The translations under genes and the position numbers were made by a program. Shown piece by piece: positions 33,253-42,064 of a stretch of 64,000 bases of DNA. Each line of letters starts with the position of its first letter. Positions within the stretch are counted from its first letter, which is position 1. This DNA is from Betaproteobacteria bacterium (GTDB lineage: Bacteria > Pseudomonadota > Gammaproteobacteria > Burkholderiales > Casimicrobiaceae): the NCBI GenBank assembly GCA_016861105.1, contig BOKS01000001.1, positions 62,001 through 126,000 on the forward strand, given 5' to 3'. The notes under the pieces were generated by a model. The model was not told the DNA's origin. It worked only from the letters and a program-made list of their open reading frames with translations, and ran no database searches.

Positions 33253-34773
33253 TCACCCGCCACCGGGCTGCGCGCCTGATTCGCTCGCGGCGTCCCGGCC
33301 CGAGGCGCGCGCCGGCAGTGTCCCCGGGTAGAGCCGCTCGAGCGTCGCGCGCGCGACGTCGTCCAGCAGGTCGCGCACGCGGCCCTCCAGCGCGTCCCGG
33401 TCGCAGCCCGGCGCGCGGTCGGACCACAGCGCCCGCAGCGCGTCCGCGCGCGCGTCGACGATCTCCGCGACGAGCGGCTGCCAGAACGGCGGGTACTCGG
33501 TCTCGACCCAGCCGCCCCGCCCGCGGCCGTAGTGCGCGACCGCGAGGTAGCGGAGCACGGCGGAGCGCACGAGCCCGGTGAGCACTTCGTCGTTCCAGCG
33601 CACGACGATGCCGGACTGCCCGCGCACCGCGTTCATGCCGCGCGCGATGCCCGCGCCGCCGAGCGCGCCCATCAGCGCGCCCGCGAGCACGCCAGCGCCG
33701 AACGTGAGCCCGCCGGCCGCGAGGTCGGCCGCCAGGCCGGTCACCGCGCCGGACAGCACGCCGCCCATCACGGCCGCCTTGCCCTCGCTGAGCGGCGCCT
33801 CGGCCGTCGCGCTCGCGGCGAGGCGCGCGAGCACCTCCTGCGCCGCGTGCCCCTCGAGTTCGTGCAGCGCGATCATGCGGTCGGTGCTCTCGCGCAGGCC
33901 GGCGTCGAGCCGAGCCGCCAGCGCCTCGGACGCCTTGCGCTTCGCCGCGTCGCCGTCGTCGCGCGTCAGGCCGAGGCTGCGGCCGAGCTCGCGCAGCGCG
34001 CCCTTCACGCCGGGATCGGGCAGCACCTCGCGGTCGCAGGCCGCGGCGGCGATCGGCGCGGCGAGCGCGGCCATCGAGGCGTCGAACTGCGCAAGCCGCC
34101 GGGCCTGCCACGCCGCGGCGAGCCGCGCGAACGCCGCCCTTTGCTCGTCGGGCAGCGCGTCGCCGACGACGTCGAGCAGCGCGAGCTCCTGCACCCAGCA
34201 GCGCGCGAACGCGTCGAGCGTGACGACGGCGCGCACGAAGGGACGCTCGCCGAGCGCCGCGCGCCAGCGCGCCTCCTCCGAGCGCTCCTCGCCGTGCGGC
34301 CGCGGCCGGCCCGTCTGGTTGAGCAGCACGACGACCGGCTTGCCGATCCAGGCGAGCACCCGCATCTCCGGATCGAGGTAGCCTGCGTCCGCCGGTGCCT
34401 CGGCCGCGTTGACGAGATACAGGACGACGTCGGCCTCGTCGCGCACGTTGCGCACGGCGAGCTGCGACAGGTAGAAGGCGCGGTCGCGGAAGCGGTCCCA
34501 GACCTCCGAGAGGAACCAGCCGATCGGGTTGCCCTGCTGCTCCAGCCGCCTCGCGAGCCGCGTGCTGTCGCCGAAGCCGGGCGTGTCCCACAGCGTCAGC
34601 GCGTCGCCCTCGGGCGTGTCGATCATCGGGTAGGGGGTGGCCTCGGCGGTCACGTGCGCGGCATCGCGCACCTCGCCGACGTCGCGGCCGAGCAGCGTGC
34701 GCGCCAGCGTCGTCTTGCCTGCGTTCGTGTGCGAGATCAGCGACAGCGCGATCTGCGTGCCCGCCGCGCTCAC
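33253..34773 (-). CDS. GTPase with DUF3482
   Basis: The 506-residue protein has an N-terminal Era-like G domain: P-loop ISHTNAGKTTLARTL (Lys20), G3 LWDTPGFGDS (Asp63) and G4-like VVLLNQTG. The C-terminal DUF3482 half contains a glycine-rich amphipathic stretch (about 350-390) that could touch membrane. Its GTG start overlaps the DUF2868 stop in GTGA. The DUF2868/DUF3482 pair is a recurrent proteobacterial neighbour pair of unknown function; a membrane-linked GTPase role is inferred. Confidence 0.88.
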   Translation of the reverse strand: MSAAGTQIALSLISHTNAGKTTLARTLLGRDVGEVRDAAHVTAEATPYPMIDTPEGDALTLWDTPGFGDSTRLARRLEQQGNPIGWFLSEVWDRFRDRAFYLSQLAVRNVRDEADVVLYLVNAAEAPADAGYLDPEMRVLAWIGKPVVVLLNQTGRPRPHGEERSEEARWRAALGERPFVRAVVTLDAFARCWVQELALLDVVGDALPDEQRAAFARLAAAWQARRLAQFDASMAALAAPIAAAACDREVLPDPGVKGALRELGRSLGLTRDDGDAAKRKASEALAARLDAGLRESTDRMIALHELEGHAAQEVLARLAASATAEAPLSEGKAAVMGGVLSGAVTGLAADLAAGGLTFGAGVLAGALMGALGGAGIARGMNAVRGQSGIVVRWNDEVLTGLVRSAVLRYLAVAHYGRGRGGWVETEYPPFWQPLVAEIVDARADALRALWSDRAPGCDRDALEGRVRDLLDDVARATLERLYPGTLPARASGRDAASESGAQPGGG

Positions 34774-36173
34774 GTGCGGGCTCCGAGCGCGTCCTCCAGC
34801 ACGGTTTCGACGGCCGCGAGGTCGGGTGCGCGCAGGTCGACGAACACGACCGGCACGCCCGCGTGGCCGAGGACCTCGCGCCACGCGGCGCGGCGCGCTT
34901 CCAGCCGCGTCGCGTCGAGACCCTGCGCGACGAGCGGCGACTCGTCGACCAGCGCGACCGTCTCGGCGCGCGCGAGCGCGGCGAGGAAGCGCCCGTGCAG
35001 CTCGGGCTCCGGCGTCGCGGCGCCGCCGAACACGACGAACGTCGCGGCGTGCGGCTCCGCCGCGGCCGCCGGCGCTTCGCCGCCGTACGGGACCGACGCG
35101 GCCACGTGCAGCGCGGCGCTCCCGCCGAAGCCGCGCGCGACGATCGCCTCGAGGCCCTCGTCGGCCTTCGGAGGCAGCGCGTAGCTGTAGGGCACCGCGT
35201 ACACGCGCGCCGGGCCGCCGCGGTAGCCGCGCAGCAGCCGGCGGAAGTACGGCGCGTCGAGCGGCAGGCGCAGGTGGCGGGCACGATGGCGCTCGACCGC
35301 GCCGGCGAGCAGCGCGAGCAGGAGCCGCGGGGCGACGACGAGCAGGCCGACGGTGGCGGCCATCAGGTGCAGCCAGCGCGCGGCGTTCTCGCCGCCGGGC
35401 GCACGGATCGCGGCGATCGCCTGCGCGTCGGGGATCGCGATGCCGCTGACCGCCGCGCCCGGCGCGTACGCGATCCGCGCGATCTCGTGCACGGCCTGCG
35501 GCGCGAGGAACGTGCTCTCCCAGGCCGCCTGGTACTCGTAGGCGAGGCCGCGCACGTACAGTCCGGCGAGGACGCCGAGCGCCAGCGCGGCCGCCGCGAG
35601 GTGCAGGATGCGCGACGCGCGGACGGCGTACAGCGGCGCGGCGAGCTGCGCCCACGCCGCGCCGAGCGCGCCGAGCGCCTCGCCGAGGTCGCCGCCGCGG
35701 CCGCGCACGGCGCCTCCGGCGACGCGTGCGATCGCGCGCCGGAGCGGGCCGAGCGGCGGCGGCTCGCCGAAGCGCACGACGTAGCCGACGGCCAGGACCA
35801 CGTACACGGCGAGGTTCCAGGCGATGAGGCCGAGCACCGGCGGCGCGAGGATGTTCACGCGGCCGCCGTCGCCGATGCGGTCGAGCGCGAAGCCGAGCAC
35901 GAACGCCGCGAGGACGATCGCGGTGCCGATCCAGCCGCGCCAGTGCAGGGAACGCACGGCGCGCGGCAGCGTCTTCGCGCGCTCGCCCAGCCGCTCGAGC
36001 ACGAAGCCCGCCCGGCGCGCGAGGAAGGCTTCGGGCGAAGCCTGCGCGCCGACGACCTCGGCGGCGGCGCGGCTCGCCCACGCGCGGTCGGCGTCGCTCC
36101 ACAGGGTGCGCGCGCGATCGGAGGTCTCGATCGCGCGCACGGCGGTCACGTCGAGGGCGGCACGCTCGTCCAT
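34770..36173 (-). CDS. DUF2868 membrane protein, partner of the DUF3482 GTPase
   Basis: The 467-residue protein has four hydrophobic helices (about 82-100, 108-132, 190-210 and 268-292) with a large soluble C-terminal domain (about 300-467). The latter has a Rossmann-like pattern (AATFVVFGGAATPEPELHG, VPVVFVDLRAPDLAA). It is the DUF2868 family and directly precedes the DUF3482 GTPase with a 4-bp overlap, so the two probably form one membrane-associated complex. No catalytic motif is recognised. Confidence 0.85.
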   Translation of the reverse strand: MDERAALDVTAVRAIETSDRARTLWSDADRAWASRAAAEVVGAQASPEAFLARRAGFVLERLGERAKTLPRAVRSLHWRGWIGTAIVLAAFVLGFALDRIGDGGRVNILAPPVLGLIAWNLAVYVVLAVGYVVRFGEPPPLGPLRRAIARVAGGAVRGRGGDLGEALGALGAAWAQLAAPLYAVRASRILHLAAAALALGVLAGLYVRGLAYEYQAAWESTFLAPQAVHEIARIAYAPGAAVSGIAIPDAQAIAAIRAPGGENAARWLHLMAATVGLLVVAPRLLLALLAGAVERHRARHLRLPLDAPYFRRLLRGYRGGPARVYAVPYSYALPPKADEGLEAIVARGFGGSAALHVAASVPYGGEAPAAAAEPHAATFVVFGGAATPEPELHGRFLAALARAETVALVDESPLVAQGLDATRLEARRAAWREVLGHAGVPVVFVDLRAPDLAAVETVLEDALGART

Positions 36174-36209
36174 GGAGGCGCCGATTCTACGCGGGCCGCG
36201 ACCCGTCGC

Positions 36210-36968
36210 TCACGGGCTCCGCAGGCGCGGGATCGTGATGCGCTCCGGCCTCGCGGGGGGCGGTGGAGGCGGCGGAGGCGGCGCGTAGAGCGCGAGGAAC
36301 TGCTCGACCAGCGCGACGTAGGCCTGCGTCTCGGGGAACGGCGGGATCGAGCGCGCGTAGCGCTCGACGGCGCCCTCGCCCGCGTTGTAGGCCGCGAGCG
36401 CGAGGCGCAGGTCGCGGTCGAAGCGCTCCATGAGGTCGGAGAGGTAGCGCGTGCCGATGCGCACGTTCGTCGCCGGGTCCTTCAGCTTCTGCTCGACGCT
36501 GCGCCTCGCATCCGCGGCGAGCCCGTAACGCTCCGCGGTGGCCGGCACGACCTGCATCAGGCCGACGGCGCCCTTCGGCGACACCGCGGCCGGCTCGTAC
36601 GCGGACTCGACGGCGACGACGGCGCGCACGAGCGCGGGGTCGAGCCCCTGACGCTTCGCCTCGCGCTCGATCAGCGGCGCGAAGCGCTCGACGTTCGGAT
36701 GGTCCGCGACACGCTGGTAGATGATCGCCGCCGCCCCCTCCGCCGGCGGGAGCACCGGCGCAGCGGCGGCGGGCGGCGCGACGTCGAGGCTCGTCGGGCC
36801 CCTGTAGAACAGCTTGTAGCGCTCGTCGAGCCGCTCGGTCGCGAAGTGCGCCTTGCCGGTCTCGTCGACGTAGGCCCACAGGTCGGCACGCGCCGGGCCC
36901 GCGGCACCCAGCGCGGCGGCGAGCAGGGCGAGGGCGATCGCGCGGGACACGGCGGCTCGGTCAGGCAC
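36210..36968 (-). CDS. Soluble lytic transglycosylase (SLT family) with DUF4124
   Basis: The 252-residue protein has a signal peptide (about 1-28), a short DUF4124-like segment (LWAYVDETGKAHFATERLDE) and an SLT/lysozyme-like domain with catalytic Glu121 in VVAVESAYEPAAVSPKGAVG, LMQVVPATAERYG and ALAAYNAGEGAVERY. It cleaves peptidoglycan glycan strands in the periplasm. The C-terminus is proline-rich (APPPPPPPPP). Its start overlaps the stop of the ketopantoate reductase gene by 8 bp. Confidence 0.9.
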   Translation of the reverse strand: MPDRAAVSRAIALALLAAALGAAGPARADLWAYVDETGKAHFATERLDERYKLFYRGPTSLDVAPPAAAAPVLPPAEGAAAIIYQRVADHPNVERFAPLIEREAKRQGLDPALVRAVVAVESAYEPAAVSPKGAVGLMQVVPATAERYGLAADARRSVEQKLKDPATNVRIGTRYLSDLMERFDRDLRLALAAYNAGEGAVERYARSIPPFPETQAYVALVEQFLALYAPPPPPPPPPARPERITIPRLRSP

Positions 36969-37914
36969 GCGGCGCGGCCTCGAGGAGCTTGACCAGCGCG
37001 TGCAGCGTCCGGTTGACCGGCACGGGGACGCCGCGTTCGGCGCCGCGCCGGACGACGTAGCCGTTCAGCGCGTCGATCTCGGTGGCCTTGCCGCGCTGGA
37101 CGTCCTGCGCCGTGGACGAGAACTGCTGGCCCATGGCGGCGGCGACGTCCCACACGGCGCGCATCAGCGCCGCCTCGTCGAGCGCGACGTCGTCGGCGCG
37201 CGCGACGGCGATCGCCTCGCGCACCGCGTCCTCCATCACCGTCCGCACCCCGGCGCTCGCCGCCATGCGGGCGTAGCGCGCGCGGCCGAGCGCCGAGACC
37301 GCGTTGAAGGCGCAGTTGATCACGAGCTTCGTCCACAGCGCGGCCTCGACGTCGGGCGAGAGCGGGCAGGGCACGCCGGCGCGCTCGAACGTGGCCGCGA
37401 TCGCGGCGAGGTCGCCGCTCGCGTCGCCGCGGCCGCGCGCCGCGCGCGGCACGCCGAGCACCAGGTCGCCGCGCCCGACGTGACGCACGCGCCCGGGCCC
37501 CTCCATGATCGTGCCGACGTAGACGACGGCGGCGTACACCGGTTGCGGCAGCACGGCAGCGAGGCGCGCGCCGTTGTCCACGCCGTTCTGCAGGGACACG
37601 ACGCGCGCGGCGGGGTCGAGCGGCGCGGCGATCGCGCGCGCCGCGGCTTCGGTGTCGGTCGACTTGACGCAGAACAGCACGAGGTCCGCGTCGCGAACGG
37701 CGTCGTCGTCGGTCGTCGCGGCGACCCGGATGCGTGTCTCGCCGCTGTCGCGCACGACGACCAGGCCGTCGCGCGCGATGGCCTCGACGTGCGCCGGGCG
37801 TCCGATCAGCGTGACGCGCGCGCCGGCGCGCGCGAGCATGCCGCCGAAGTAGCAGCCGACGGCCCCGGCGCCGAGGACGGCGACGTGGCGCGGGAACGGG
37901 GCGGGAGCGTTCAT
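36961..37914 (-). CDS. panE: 2-dehydropantoate 2-reductase
   Basis: The 317-residue protein has the ketopantoate reductase Rossmann start VAVLGAGAVGCYFGGMLARA, LVLFCVKSTDTEAA, SLQNGVDN, KLVINCAFNAVSAL (catalytic Lys) and the C-terminal substrate segment GKATEIDALNGYVVR. It reduces ketopantoate with NADPH in pantothenate/CoA synthesis; many bacteria carry several paralogues, so a different 2-oxo acid is possible. The gene overlaps the lytic transglycosylase. Confidence 0.88.
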   Translation of the reverse strand: MNAPAPFPRHVAVLGAGAVGCYFGGMLARAGARVTLIGRPAHVEAIARDGLVVVRDSGETRIRVAATTDDDAVRDADLVLFCVKSTDTEAAARAIAAPLDPAARVVSLQNGVDNGARLAAVLPQPVYAAVVYVGTIMEGPGRVRHVGRGDLVLGVPRAARGRGDASGDLAAIAATFERAGVPCPLSPDVEAALWTKLVINCAFNAVSALGRARYARMAASAGVRTVMEDAVREAIAVARADDVALDEAALMRAVWDVAAAMGQQFSSTAQDVQRGKATEIDALNGYVVRRGAERGVPVPVNRTLHALVKLLEAAPRA

Positions 37915-37954
37915 GCACGGGGCCTTCGCGAGCGCGCCTCGCGGCGCGGGCGCC

Positions 37955-37974
37955 GCGGCGGCTTCGGCCGCCGC
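37955..37974. terminator. UUCG-loop hairpin downstream of the BMP-family gene
   Basis: A perfect 8-bp stem (GCGGCGGC / GCCGCCGC) closed by the very stable TTCG tetraloop lies 22 bp past the stop of the binding-protein gene on the minus strand. No T-tract follows, so it may stabilise or attenuate mRNA rather than end it. Confidence 0.5.
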
Positions 37975-37995
37975 ACCCGCGCTGCGCTCGCGGCG

Positions 37996-39093
37996 CTACT
38001 TCGGCAGCTTCCCCTGCACGCCCTCGACGTAGTAGTCCATCTTGTTGAGGGTGGCGTCGTCGATCGTCCTGCCCGCGGCGATGCGCTCCTTGCCCGCGTT
38101 GTCCTTCACCGGCCCGGTGAACGGGTGGAACGTGCCGGCCCTGATGCCGGCTTCGGTCCTGCGCACGAGGTCCTGCACGTCCTGCGGCACGGCCTTGCTG
38201 AACGGCGCCATGCGGATCACGCCCTCCTTGATCCCCATCCACGGCGACTCGCTCTTCCACTTGCCGTCGAGCGCGGCCTGCGCCGTGCGGGTGTAGTACT
38301 CGCCCCAGTTGTGCGTGACCGCGGTCAGGTGCGCGTTCGGGCCGTACTTCGACATGTCGGAGTGGTAGGCGACGGCGTACACCTTCTTCGCCTCCGCCGC
38401 CTGCACGGCGGCGGTCGAGTCCGTGTGGTGCGTGACGACGTCCGCGCCCTGCGAGATCAGCGTGTCCGCGGCCTCGCGCTCGCGGCCCGGGTCGTACCAC
38501 GAGTTCACCCACACCACCTTGACCTCGGCCTTCGGGTTGACGCTCCGCATCCCGCGCGCGAACGCGTTGATCCCCATCACCACCTCGGGGATCGGGAACG
38601 CGGCGACGTAGCCGGCGGTGTTGGTCTTCGTCATCCTCCCGGCGACGATGCCGGCGAGGTAGCGGCCCTCGTAGAAGCGCGCGTTGTAGGTGCCGACGTT
38701 CTTCGCGGTCTTGTAGCCGGTGGCGTGGTTGAACATCACCTTCGGGAAGGTCTGCGCCACCTTGATCGTCGGGTTCATGTAGCCGAACGACGTGGTGAAC
38801 ACGAGCTGGTGGCCCGACTGGGCGAGCTCGCGGATCACGCGCTCGGCGTCCGCCCCCTCGGGCACGCTCTCGACGTACTTCGTCGCGACGCGGCCGCCCA
38901 GCGCCTTCTCCATCTCCTTGCGCCCCACGTCGTGCTGGTAGGTCCAGCCGGCGTCGCCGATCGGGCTCACGTACACGTAGCCGATCTTCAGCGGTTCGCC
39001 GGGCTTCGGCTGGACGGTGGCGGGCAGGGCGGCGGCAAGCGCGGCGCAGGCCGCGAGCGCGACCAGCGACCTGCGGCGGAAGGCGAGGGACAT
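37996..39093 (-). CDS. BMP-family (PnrA-like) periplasmic binding protein
   Basis: The 365-residue protein has a signal peptide (about 1-27) and the BMP/Med fold of PnrA/TmpC-type ABC binding proteins: KIGYVYVSPIGDAGWTYQHD, GHQLVFTTSFGYMNP, FYEGRYLAGIVAGRMT and DVVTHHTDSTAAVQ. Family members bind purine nucleosides. AGGAG 7 nt before ATG 39093 supports the start. No permease or ATPase lies beside it, so it is an orphan binding protein or works with a transporter elsewhere. Confidence 0.87.
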   Translation of the reverse strand: MSLAFRRRSLVALAACAALAAALPATVQPKPGEPLKIGYVYVSPIGDAGWTYQHDVGRKEMEKALGGRVATKYVESVPEGADAERVIRELAQSGHQLVFTTSFGYMNPTIKVAQTFPKVMFNHATGYKTAKNVGTYNARFYEGRYLAGIVAGRMTKTNTAGYVAAFPIPEVVMGINAFARGMRSVNPKAEVKVVWVNSWYDPGREREAADTLISQGADVVTHHTDSTAAVQAAEAKKVYAVAYHSDMSKYGPNAHLTAVTHNWGEYYTRTAQAALDGKWKSESPWMGIKEGVIRMAPFSKAVPQDVQDLVRRTEAGIRAGTFHPFTGPVKDNAGKERIAAGRTIDDATLNKMDYYVEGVQGKLPK

Positions 39094-39221
39094 GGGGGCT
39101 CCTGGAGGGGAACGCGGCGGTGGGCGGCCCGCGGCCCGCGGGCTCGGGTCGCGATTGTACGCCGCCGCGGCGGCGCGCAGCCTGCGCCCGCGCCCGCCGC
39201 GGGTCCGCGCGGGGGCCGCGG

Positions 39222-39893
39222 TCAGCGCGACGTCCCGCTGGCGTTGCGACGGGCCAGGGCGGCCAGCTGGCGGTCGTGCGCGCGCGCGAGCGTGGCCAGT
39301 GCCGCGCTCGCCCCGACCAGTGCGAGGAACATGTCGGACTGCGTGTCCCACTCGTCGCCCTGCGTGCCGAGGAACTCGTGCGCCCCCTGGCCCAGCGCCA
39401 GCGCCGCGGCCCACTCGACCAGCTCGTAGCTGGCGCTGATCGCCAGTACAACGCACACGACGAGGAAGGCGAGCATGCGCGCTCCGTTCACGAAGCGGCC
39501 GCGCACCAGGATCTCGCGGGCCACGATCGCCGGCGCGAAGCCCTGCATGAAGTGCCCGATCTTGTCGTAAGGGTTGCGGTCCAGCCCGAGCCAGGCCTGC
39601 AGCTCGAAGCCGAGCGGGACGCGCGCGTAGGTGTACATCCCGCCCAGCATCAGCACCGCGCCGTGCAGGAAGACGAGCACGTAGAGCAGCGTCGTCAGCG
39701 GATAACGCCGGTAGGTCCACCACAGCAGCGGGAGCGCCACGATCACCGGCAGCACTTCCATCAGCCACGTGAGGCGGTCGTGGGGCCGCCACCCGGTGAC
39801 CGCGAGCATCGCCACCGTCCCCGCGGCGAGCGCCAGCAGGAAGGGGCCGCGCGAGGGGGCGTCGCTCGCGTCGCGGGAGGCGGATCCGTGCAT
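39222..39893 (-). CDS. DUF2238 membrane protein (YjdF-like)
   Basis: The 223-residue protein has about six transmembrane helices and the DUF2238 signatures YPLTTLLYVLVFLHGAVLML, NPYDKIGHFMQGFAPAIVAR and ASYELVEWAAAL, with GDEWDTQSDMFLALVG near the end. Conserved acidic and histidine residues within the helices suggest a membrane enzyme or metal site, but the function is unknown. ATG 39893 is the natural start. A second small membrane gene lies 11 bp upstream. Confidence 0.85.
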   Translation of the reverse strand: MHGSASRDASDAPSRGPFLLALAAGTVAMLAVTGWRPHDRLTWLMEVLPVIVALPLLWWTYRRYPLTTLLYVLVFLHGAVLMLGGMYTYARVPLGFELQAWLGLDRNPYDKIGHFMQGFAPAIVAREILVRGRFVNGARMLAFLVVCVVLAISASYELVEWAAALALGQGAHEFLGTQGDEWDTQSDMFLALVGASAALATLARAHDRQLAALARRNASGTSR

Positions 39894-39904
39894 GGTGGGC
39901 AACG

Positions 39905-40324
39905 TCAACGGGCGCGGCGCATCGCGATGCCGCGCCGCCGGCGCCCGGCGTACCACGGCGCGAGCGCACAGACGGCGAGGCTCGCGTAGAAGGCGAGCCC
40001 CGCCACCGGATCGCGTTCGGTGAACACCTGCGCGACCGTCATGCCCCGCAGGGCGACGCCGACGGCGACGTCGGCGGCGAGGACCAGCGCCGTCGCGAGG
40101 ACGCCGACGCCAAGCCGGCCGCTCGCGTGCAGGTCCGGGGCCACGCGGCGGGCGATCCACGCCGCCGCGAGCGCGATGACGGCGAGCATCACGGGCATCT
40201 CCAGCAGCTCCGCGGCGCGCCTGCCGACGCGGGGCTCGAGCAGCAGCACGCGCAGCGGGCCGAGCAGCAACCCGGCGCCGAACACGCAGCCGAAGTAGAC
40301 CAGAGCGAGCCACACGGTGCGCAT
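39905..40324 (-). CDS. Small integral membrane protein of unknown function
   Basis: The 139-residue protein has four predicted transmembrane helices (about 3-25, 42-60, 72-92, 108-125) and an arginine-rich tail (AGRRRRGIAMRRAR). I do not recognise a family. It lies 11 bp upstream of the DUF2238 gene on the same strand, so the two are probably cotranscribed. Confidence 0.6.
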   Translation of the reverse strand: MRTVWLALVYFGCVFGAGLLLGPLRVLLLEPRVGRRAAELLEMPVMLAVIALAAAWIARRVAPDLHASGRLGVGVLATALVLAADVAVGVALRGMTVAQVFTERDPVAGLAFYASLAVCALAPWYAGRRRRGIAMRRAR

Positions 40325-40346
40325 CGTCGCGCCGGCGGACGGGCCG

Positions 40347-40922
40347 TCAGCGCGGCGGCACGGCGCCGCCCTCCGGCCAGTCCGTGTCGCCGACGCGCTG
40401 CAGCCTCGTCTCGATCATGCGCACCGCCGGCTGGCCGTCCGCCAGCCGCTCGCTGATCTCGGTCCACGTGCCGTCGCGGATCGTGGCCGTGTGGCGGATC
40501 GTCACCGGCCCGTGGCGCTGGGTCCAGCTGAAGCCGTCGTCGCGCACGTCGAGCGGATAGTCGCCCTGACGCCCGCGCGTGTAGGTGCGCAGCGAGTAGC
40601 TGCGCTCCTGCGGCGAGTACGAGATCACGCCGATGGCGTGGAACTCGAGGCGGCCGTCGGCCGCATATCCGCGCCCCTCGACGAAGCGCAGCGTGCCGTC
40701 GAGCGCCGCGCCGGAGCGCTCGGTCTGCACGAGCTCGCGGCGCGTGCCGTCGGCCAGCGCGACGCTCGCCGTTCCGCGCCACGTGCCGTCGAGCATCGCC
40801 AGCCGCCGCATCGCCGCCTTCTGCGCGTCGACGACGGCGTTGCCCGCGGACTGCGCGCCGGACTGCCCTGCGGCGGCGAGCAGTAGCACGATCGCGGCGG
40901 CGAGGCGGAAGGCGCGGCGCAT
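40347..40922 (-). CDS. Secreted DUF1579-like protein
   Basis: The 191-residue product has a signal peptide (about 1-23, ending SGAQ) and a lipocalin-like beta barrel: LAMLDGTWRGTASVALADG, ERSGAALDGTLRFVEGRGY and YDSY-like repeats ending TWTEISERLADGQPA. It resembles DUF1579 and related periplasmic proteins without known activity. ATG 40922 gives a good signal peptide; an upstream ATG at 41060 would add arginine-rich residues. Confidence 0.65.
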   Translation of the reverse strand: MRRAFRLAAAIVLLLAAAGQSGAQSAGNAVVDAQKAAMRRLAMLDGTWRGTASVALADGTRRELVQTERSGAALDGTLRFVEGRGYAADGRLEFHAIGVISYSPQERSYSLRTYTRGRQGDYPLDVRDDGFSWTQRHGPVTIRHTATIRDGTWTEISERLADGQPAVRMIETRLQRVGDTDWPEGGAVPPR

Positions 40923-41046
40923 GGTCGACTCCGCAGCGGGCATCCCGGCGCGGGGGCGCGGCGGCGAGCGCGATGCTACCGCGATCGCGGACATCCTGCG
41001 CGGCGACGGCACGGCGTCCCCGGGATCCTGCGTCCGGCGCCCGGCG

Positions 41047-41487
41047 TCACTGGTCGGCATAGCCGTCGTCCCAGGTCCGCTGCGCGTCGTGGTTGCGCAG
41101 GTCGACGCCGTGGTCGACGTACGCCTTGAGCGGGAACAGCACGTTCAGCCAGCCGGCGTGCACCTCGTTCCAGTGCCCGTCGTCCACGCCGTCGTGCCTC
41201 AGCGCGAGGTCCGTGCCTCCGTGGCCATCGCCGGCGAGCTCGATCGTCACGCGGCCGGCGAAGTAGTCGACGACGAAGCGCCGCGGACGCTCGCGCGCGA
41301 CGATCGGCGCGACGACGCGCGCGCCGTTGGCGAAGCGGAACCGGATCGCGCGGTGGTCCTCCACCGCCTCCTCGGCCCAGAACGCCGCCCGCCCCGCGTC
41401 CGAGTCGATCGCGTCGTAGACGCGCTCCGGCGCCGCGCGCAGGTGCAGCCGCCAGCGGATCGGGCCTCCCGGCGCGTCACCGCGCAT
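41047..41487 (-). CDS. SRPBCC (START/Bet v1-like, AHSA1) protein
   Basis: The 146-residue protein has an AHSA1-type helix-grip fold: IRWRLHLRAAPERVYDAIDS at the start, RAAFWAEEA, and a long C-terminal helix (WNEVHAGWLNVLFPLKAYVD). Such proteins hold small hydrophobic ligands in a deep cavity. Nothing points to a specific ligand. Neighbours are unrelated small genes on the same strand. Confidence 0.8.
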   Translation of the reverse strand: MRGDAPGGPIRWRLHLRAAPERVYDAIDSDAGRAAFWAEEAVEDHRAIRFRFANGARVVAPIVARERPRRFVVDYFAGRVTIELAGDGHGGTDLALRHDGVDDGHWNEVHAGWLNVLFPLKAYVDHGVDLRNHDAQRTWDDGYADQ

Positions 41488-41523
41488 GCGCGACGGCCCG
41501 TGCGGTCCGCGGACGCCCGGACG

Positions 41524-42061
41524 TCATCCGACGACCGCCTCCGCGCGTGCGAGCAGCCTGGCGGGCACGTCGATGCCCAAGGCGCGCGCGGTCCTCACGT
41601 TGACCGCGAGCGTGAACGGCGAAGGAAGCTCGATCGGCAGCTCGTCCGGGCGCGCCCCGCGCAGGATGCGGTCGACGTACCCGGCGGAGCGCTGCGGAAG
41701 GTCGGGGAACTCGGCCGCGTAGGCCATGAAGCCGCCGCGGTCGGCGAAGCGCCGCATGCCGGAGATCGCGGGGATCCCGTGGGCGAACTGCAACTGCACG
41801 ATCGCGTCGCGCTTCGCGTCGTCGAGGATCAGGATCGGCTGGACGATCGCACCGTGCACGCCGCGGCGCGACCTCGACTTCGCGTCCGTCACGCCAGCCC
41901 CTCGCGGCGAGTGCCGTGCGGAATCGGCTCGCGAACGGCTCGGGCGTTCCGAAGACGAGCAGTCCGACCCGGCGCGGCGGACTGCGCGCGAACGAGGGCG
42001 GGCCACGCCAGAGCAGCGGCGGCACCGGCCATCACCCGGCGGCGGTTGCTGGTCGGCACGG
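41524..42061 (-). pseudogene. ABC_sub_bind (TrpX-type) binding protein, degraded
   Basis: Pieces of a TrpX/ABC_sub_bind periplasmic protein occur in three frames in a row. A leader near 42032 (RRRVMAGAAAALAWPALVRAQ) is followed after a frame change by RRVGLLVFGTPEPFASRFR and GWRDGREVEV. After a second change comes the conserved C-terminus (IVQPILILDD, HGIPAISGMRRFADRGGFM, AGYVDRILRGARPDELPIE, LAVNVRTARALGIDVPARLL). The middle of the protein (roughly 150 or more residues) is missing. Two frame changes plus the deletion make it a pseudogene. Confidence 0.8.
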
Positions 42062-42064
42062 ATC

